A stretch of 8,813 nt of DNA from Albidovulum sp. (lineage in GTDB: Bacteria; Pseudomonadota; Alphaproteobacteria; Rhodobacterales; Rhodobacteraceae), in assembly GCA_030837785.1 (NCBI GenBank), contig JAUQYA010000002.1, forward strand, positions 1-8,813. The letters are read 5' to 3'. Position numbers and translations under genes: made by a program. How positions within the stretch are numbered: position 1 is the stretch's first letter; every line of letters starts with the position of its first letter. The notes beneath the pieces are model-generated. The model saw nothing but the letters and a program-made list of their open reading frames with translations, did not search any database and had not been told where the DNA came from. Shown here one piece after another: positions 5,340 to 8,813 of the stretch.

Positions 5340-6407
5340 ATGACCGAAATCTCCAAGTCGCCTGCGATCTCCATCCGCGAGGTCGCCAAGAGCTTCGGCA
5401 AGGGCATCCATGCGATCCGCGTGCTCGACGGCGTCTCGCTCGACATCGGCAGGCGCGAGTTCTTCACGCTCCTCGGCCCCTCCGGCTGCGGCAAGACCAC
5501 GCTTCTGCGGCTGATCGCCGGCTTCGAGACCTCCGACAGCGGCTCCATCGCCATCGAGGGGCAGGATGTCACCGCCGCGCCGCCCTTCCACCGGCCGGTC
5601 AACACGGTCTTCCAGAGCTACGCGCTCTTTCCCCACCTGACCGTCCGGCAGAACGTCGCCTTCGCGCTCGACGAACAGAAGCTGGCGCGCGACGCCATCC
5701 GCACGCGCGTCGGCGAGGTGCTGGAAATGGTGCGCATGAGCGCCTTCGCCGCCCGCCGTCCTGCCGAACTTTCGGGCGGCCAGCAGCAGCGCGTGGCGCT
5801 TGCCCGCGCGCTGGCGCCCCGCCCCCGGGTCCTGCTGCTCGACGAGCCGCTCTCCGCGCTCGATCTCAAGCTTCGCAAGGAAATGCAGATCGAGCTGAAG
5901 CTGCTTCAGGAGGAGGCCGGCATCACCTTCCTCTTCGTCACCCACGACCAGGAGGAGGCGCTGACGCTGTCCGACCGGGTCGCCGTCATGCAGTCCGGCC
6001 GCATCCTGCAGATGGGGCCGCCGCGCGAGATCTACGAGGCGCCGACCCATCGCTTCGTCGCCGACTTCATCGGCGACATCAACCTCATGGACGGCGAGGC
6101 GCTCGCGGGCGGCGGCATCCGGCTCGACGCCGGCGCGGTGCTGCCGCTGGCGCATGGCAGGGCCGGCAAGGTGACGGTGGCAATCCGCCCCGAGCGGGCG
6201 CGGCTGGTGCCGGCGGGCGCGGGCGCGATCGACGCGACCGTCGTCCATTCTGCCTATCTCGGCTCGGCCATGCTGCACAAGCTGAGCCTGCCCGACGGCG
6301 GCAGCTTCCTGCTGCGCCAGCCGGATGCCTCGGGCCTTCCGGGCGGCAACGGCGCGACGGTCGGGCTCGCCCTGCCGGCCGAGGCGCTGCGGGTGCTGGA
6401 CCGATGA
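5340..6407 (+). CDS. ABC transporter ATP-binding protein, PotA-like (polyamine-type importer)
   Basis: The 355-residue protein is the ATPase that powers import through the two permeases encoded next to it. All nucleotide-binding motifs are present: Walker A GPSGCGKT (46-53), Q-loop VFQSYALFPHL (Q92), signature LSGGQQQR (144-151), Walker B LLLDEP (165-170), D-loop SALD and switch H202 in FVTHDQEEA. A C-terminal TOBE-like regulatory domain follows (about 270-350; VAIRPERARLVP). Length and order fit the PotA/CysA-type branch. The ATG at 5340 is preferred over an in-frame ATG at 5286: it follows GAGAGGGGG closely and begins directly before the conserved domain, whereas the upstream one falls in the promoter island. 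Its stop overlaps the next gene's start by 4 nt (ATGA), implying translational coupling. As part of a four-gene set it most likely serves polyamine-like or other cationic substrates, but the ATPase does not determine substrate. Confidence 0.93.
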   Translation: MTEISKSPAISIREVAKSFGKGIHAIRVLDGVSLDIGRREFFTLLGPSGCGKTTLLRLIAGFETSDSGSIAIEGQDVTAAPPFHRPVNTVFQSYALFPHLTVRQNVAFALDEQKLARDAIRTRVGEVLEMVRMSAFAARRPAELSGGQQQRVALARALAPRPRVLLLDEPLSALDLKLRKEMQIELKLLQEEAGITFLFVTHDQEEALTLSDRVAVMQSGRILQMGPPREIYEAPTHRFVADFIGDINLMDGEALAGGGIRLDAGAVLPLAHGRAGKVTVAIRPERARLVPAGAGAIDATVVHSAYLGSAMLHKLSLPDGGSFLLRQPDASGLPGGNGATVGLALPAEALRVLDR

Positions 6408-7285
6408 CCACCCCTTCCCTGGCCCGCACCGCGCTCCTCATGTCGCCGGCGCTTGTCGTCATCCTCTTCCTGGTCGGCGCGCCGCTCGGGCTGATGGCCT
6501 GGATCTCGCTTCTCGACAAGGGCGGCAACAGCGGCGTCGACTGGGCCTCGGCCGCCTCGCCCGCCAACTACGTCAGGCTCGCCTGGGAGGAGGATTTCGA
6601 CGGCACGATGATCCTCAATACCAGCTACCTGGCGATCTTCCTGCGCTCGGTGGTGCAGGCGGGTGTCACCACCGCCCTCAGCCTGCTGTTCGGCCTGCCG
6701 GTGGCGCTCTGGATGGCCGGCCTGTCGCGCACCGGCCGCGAGATCATGCTGCTGGTCATCACCATTCCCTTCTGGACCAACCTCCTCGTGCGCAACTACG
6801 CTTGGCTCATCATCCTGCGCGAGGACGGATGGACCGCGCAGTTCGTCAACGCGATCCTGCCCTTCGGCCCGGTGCAACTGCTCTACAACGACATCGCCGT
6901 GGCGATCGGGCTCACCTATTCCTTCCTGCCCTTCATGATCCTGCCGCTCTATGCCGTGTTCGAGAAATTCGACTGGCGGCTCCTCGAGGCGGCGCACGAT
7001 CTCGGCGCGAACCGCCGTCGGGCGCTGACCCGCGTGGTCCTGCCGATCGCCACCCCCGGCATCGTTGCCGGCTGCCTGCTGGTCTTCATCCCCTGCCTCG
7101 GCGCCTTCGTGACGCCGGCGCTGCTCGGCGGCGGCCGCACGCTGATGCTCGGCAACGTCATCCAGATGCAGTTCGGCGCCTCGCGCAACTGGCCGTTCGG
7201 GGCGGCGCTCGCGGTCGTGCTGCTCGCGGTCATGCTGATCGCCATGACCGGCATGGCGCTGTGGCGCAACAGGAGGACGGCATGA
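6404..7285 (+). CDS. ABC transporter permease, PotB-like
   Basis: The 293-residue inner-membrane protein is one of the two transmembrane subunits of the importer. About six hydrophobic segments are visible, beginning with LLMSPALVVILFLVGAPLGL (11-30), then around 72-105, 113-137, 161-185, 216-240 and 265-285. The cytoplasmic coupling loop that contacts the ATPase is clear at about residues 195-218: EAAHDLGANRRRALTRVVLP, a good EAA motif with its conserved glycine. TIPFWTNLLVRNYAW and ALLGGGRTLMLGNVIQMQFG are typical of PotB-type permeases. The ATG overlaps the stop of the ATPase gene, and its own stop overlaps the next permease gene, each by 4 nt. Substrate is most likely a polyamine or similar small cation by family. 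Confidence 0.92.
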   Translation: MTTPSLARTALLMSPALVVILFLVGAPLGLMAWISLLDKGGNSGVDWASAASPANYVRLAWEEDFDGTMILNTSYLAIFLRSVVQAGVTTALSLLFGLPVALWMAGLSRTGREIMLLVITIPFWTNLLVRNYAWLIILREDGWTAQFVNAILPFGPVQLLYNDIAVAIGLTYSFLPFMILPLYAVFEKFDWRLLEAAHDLGANRRRALTRVVLPIATPGIVAGCLLVFIPCLGAFVTPALLGGGRTLMLGNVIQMQFGASRNWPFGAALAVVLLAVMLIAMTGMALWRNRRTA

Positions 7286-8055
7286 CGCCCGCGCGCTTTC
7301 CGCTGACGCGCGAGGTCACGGCGCTGGTTCTCGTCTATCTCTACGTGCCGGTCTTCGTGCTGATCGCCTACAGCTTCAACGCCAACCGCACGGCGACCGT
7401 CTGGACCCACGCCTCGCTCGACTGGTACGGGCGCATCTTCGTCAATCCCTCGATCCGGGCGGCCGCGGCGAATTCGCTGATCCTCGCGCTCTCGGCATCG
7501 ACAGCGGCGACGATCCTCGCGCTGATGGCGGCGCTTGCGACACGCCGCGCCTTCCGCGGCCGCGGGGTGTCCGAGGCGGTCCTCAACATGCCGCTGATCC
7601 TGCCCGAGATCGTCGTGGCGGTGGCGACGCTGCTGCTCTTCGTCTCGCTCGGCGTCCAGCTCGGGCTGACGGCGATGATCCTGGCGCACACCGCCTTCTG
7701 CATCCCCTTCGCCTATCTGCCGATCCGCGCCCGCCTCGAAGGCATCAGCGGCACCTACGAGGAGGCCGCGCAGGATCTCTACGCCAACCGTCTGCGCACC
7801 TTCCGCCGCGTGACGATGCCGCTTCTGTGGCCAGGCGTGATGGCCGGCTTCACGCTCGCCTTCGTCACCAGCCTCGACGATTTCCTGACGTCGTTCTTCC
7901 TCGCCGGCCCCGGCACGACGACGCTTCCGGTCTACATCTTCTCGGCGATCCGCGCCGGCATCACGCCCGAGATCAACGCGATCTCGGCGGTGATGCTGAT
8001 CGTCTCGGTCCTGCTCGTCTCGTTGTCGTTCTTTCTCGGCCGTCTGCGCCGTTAA
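7282..8055 (+). CDS. ABC transporter permease, PotC-like
   Basis: The 257-residue protein is the second inner-membrane subunit. It has about six hydrophobic segments (roughly 13-31, 63-86, 103-124, 129-147, 181-200 and 233-253). Characteristic PotC-type sequence is present: SFNANR near the N-terminus, LPEIVVAVATLLLFVSLG, and SLDDFLTSFFLAGPGTTTLP followed by VYIFSAIRAGITPEINA. The coupling loop reads EEAAQDLYANRLRTFRRVTM (160-179): the glycine that almost always follows the leucine in this EAA motif is Tyr167, whereas the partner permease keeps it. AGGAGG precedes the ATG, which overlaps the stop of the upstream permease by 4 nt. The paired permease is expected to form a heterodimer with it. 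Confidence 0.92.
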   Translation: MTPARFPLTREVTALVLVYLYVPVFVLIAYSFNANRTATVWTHASLDWYGRIFVNPSIRAAAANSLILALSASTAATILALMAALATRRAFRGRGVSEAVLNMPLILPEIVVAVATLLLFVSLGVQLGLTAMILAHTAFCIPFAYLPIRARLEGISGTYEEAAQDLYANRLRTFRRVTMPLLWPGVMAGFTLAFVTSLDDFLTSFFLAGPGTTTLPVYIFSAIRAGITPEINAISAVMLIVSVLLVSLSFFLGRLRR

Positions 8056-8072
8056 CCCTGGAGGAGTCCTTC

Positions 8073-8813
8073 ATGCCCTTGAAATCCCGTATCGGCGCGG
8101 CGCTTTTCGCCTTCGCCGCCCTCGCCTCGCCGGCGGCGGCGCAGGATGCCGAAAAGACGCTCTATTTCTACAACTGGACCGACTACTATCCGGTCGAACT
8201 GCTGGCGAAATTCGAAACCGAAACCGGCATCAAGGTGATCCTGGACGGCTTCGACAGCAACGACACGCTGCTGGCCAAGCTGCAGTCGGGCGGCGCGTCC
8301 TATGACGTGATCGTGCCGAGCGACTACATCATCCCCGGGCTCATCAAGGACGGGCTCCTGCTCAAGATCGACACCAACCAGATGTCGAACTACGTCCACA
8401 TGAAGGACGCCTTCAAGAACCCGGATTTCGACCCCAAGCACGAATATTCGGCGCCCTATCTGTGGGGCGTGACCGGCCTTGCCTACGACAGCGCCCAGGT
8501 CGAGGGCGGCGAGATCGAGGCGAGCTGGAAGGAATATTTCGAGCCGCGCTCCGAGCTTGTCGGCAAGATCGCGGCGCTGGATACGGCAAGCGACGAAATC
8601 CTCGCCGCCTCGCTCTATCTCGGCATCCCGCAATGCACCGAAAGCAACGAGGACGCCGCCAGGATCCTGGCGCTGCTCGAGGCGCAGAAGGAAAAGCTGA
8701 AGCTCTACAGCTCCGACAGCACGGTCGATCGCCTGGCCTCGGGCGAGGTGGCGATGTACCACGTCTGGAACGGCGCCACGGCGCGCGCCACCGCCCAGCG
8801 CGACTCGATCCGC
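8073..8813 (+). CDS. ABC transporter periplasmic binding protein, PotD/PotF-like, partial
   Basis: The first 247 codons of a solute-binding protein are present; the family is about 340-370 residues, so the C-terminal third lies beyond the right edge. The start has GGAGGAG six to seven bases upstream and lies 17 nt after the permease stop. A signal peptide is clear: MPLKSRIGAALFAFAALASP then AAA before Q24 (likely cleavage 23/24). Mature sequence shows PotD/PotF hallmarks: TLYFYNWTDYYPVELLAKFE, SYDVIVPSDYIIPGLIKDGL, APYLWGVTGLAYD and MYHVWNGATARA. W232 in VWNG corresponds to a tryptophan that stacks on the polyamine in PotD. One acidic pair that binds amines in PotD is not clearly conserved (the equivalent region reads LDTASDEILAAS), so another cationic or amide substrate is possible. 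It delivers substrate to the two permeases encoded just upstream. Confidence 0.9.
   Translation, partial: MPLKSRIGAALFAFAALASPAAAQDAEKTLYFYNWTDYYPVELLAKFETETGIKVILDGFDSNDTLLAKLQSGGASYDVIVPSDYIIPGLIKDGLLLKIDTNQMSNYVHMKDAFKNPDFDPKHEYSAPYLWGVTGLAYDSAQVEGGEIEASWKEYFEPRSELVGKIAALDTASDEILAASLYLGIPQCTESNEDAARILALLEAQKEKLKLYSSDSTVDRLASGEVAMYHVWNGATARATAQRDSIR

Noticed and set aside
5046..6278. A 410-codon minus-strand open frame opposite the ABC ATPase gene
   Set aside because: It is antisense to a clear PotA-like gene with every ATPase motif, and its translation is rich in Arg, Asp, Gly and His typical of a shadow frame.
5234..6403. In-frame upstream extension of the first permease gene
   Set aside because: The extension lies over the ATPase gene in another frame and is Arg/Pro-rich. 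The permease begins at 6404 with the ATGA overlap, directly before a good first membrane segment.
8052..8762. A 236-codon minus-strand open frame opposite the binding protein gene
   Set aside because: The plus strand has a signal peptide, ribosome site and PotD-like motifs throughout; the minus frame is a shadow.

Overview
The window is high-GC DNA with the dense, GC3-rich coding style of an alphaproteobacterium. Its gene families (a CuyA-type L-cysteate sulfo-lyase, a Tau-type sulfonate binding protein, an FCD-type GntR regulator and a Pot-type ABC importer) would suit Rhodobacterales or Hyphomicrobiales. This placement is inferred from gene content and composition; there is no rRNA or other marker gene in the window. 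Nothing in it looks like a phage, an insertion sequence or a CRISPR array.

Left part (1-3585): an organosulfonate cassette. Three minus-strand genes with short gaps (28 and 42 nt) read, in transcription order, L-cysteate sulfo-lyase (cuyA), an aspartate-racemase-family enzyme, and a taurine/sulfonate-type periplasmic binding protein that runs off the left edge. A LysR-type regulator is divergent from cuyA across a 107-nt region holding a perfect 15-nt palindrome and other repeats. The simplest reading is import of a C3 amino-sulfonate such as cysteate, possible interconversion of its D and L forms, and desulfonation to pyruvate, ammonium and sulfite, all under LysR control. The racemase-to-cysteate link is inferred from gene order and from the similarity of aspartate and cysteate.

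Middle part (3531-4338): a graveyard of gene remnants. A minus-strand fragment encodes the C-terminal end of a CynX-type MFS transporter. It abuts, at about position 3879, a plus-strand internal fragment of a cytosine-deaminase-like amidohydrolase. Neither has the rest of its gene. The last ~200 nt hold further unrecognised coding-like sequence and the upstream region of the next gene.

Right part (4339-8813): a GntR/FCD regulator, a 290-nt non-coding stretch with hairpins, a C-rich tract (G-quadruplex pattern on the minus strand) and an AT-rich promoter island, then a four-gene ABC importer operon on the plus strand: ATPase, two permeases joined by 4-nt ATGA overlaps, and a PotD/PotF-like periplasmic binding protein cut by the right edge. 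The family usually moves polyamines, but the substrate cannot be fixed from the sequence. Similar TGTATACA-like sites lie upstream of both the regulator and the transporter operon, which would fit self-regulation plus local control by the GntR protein.
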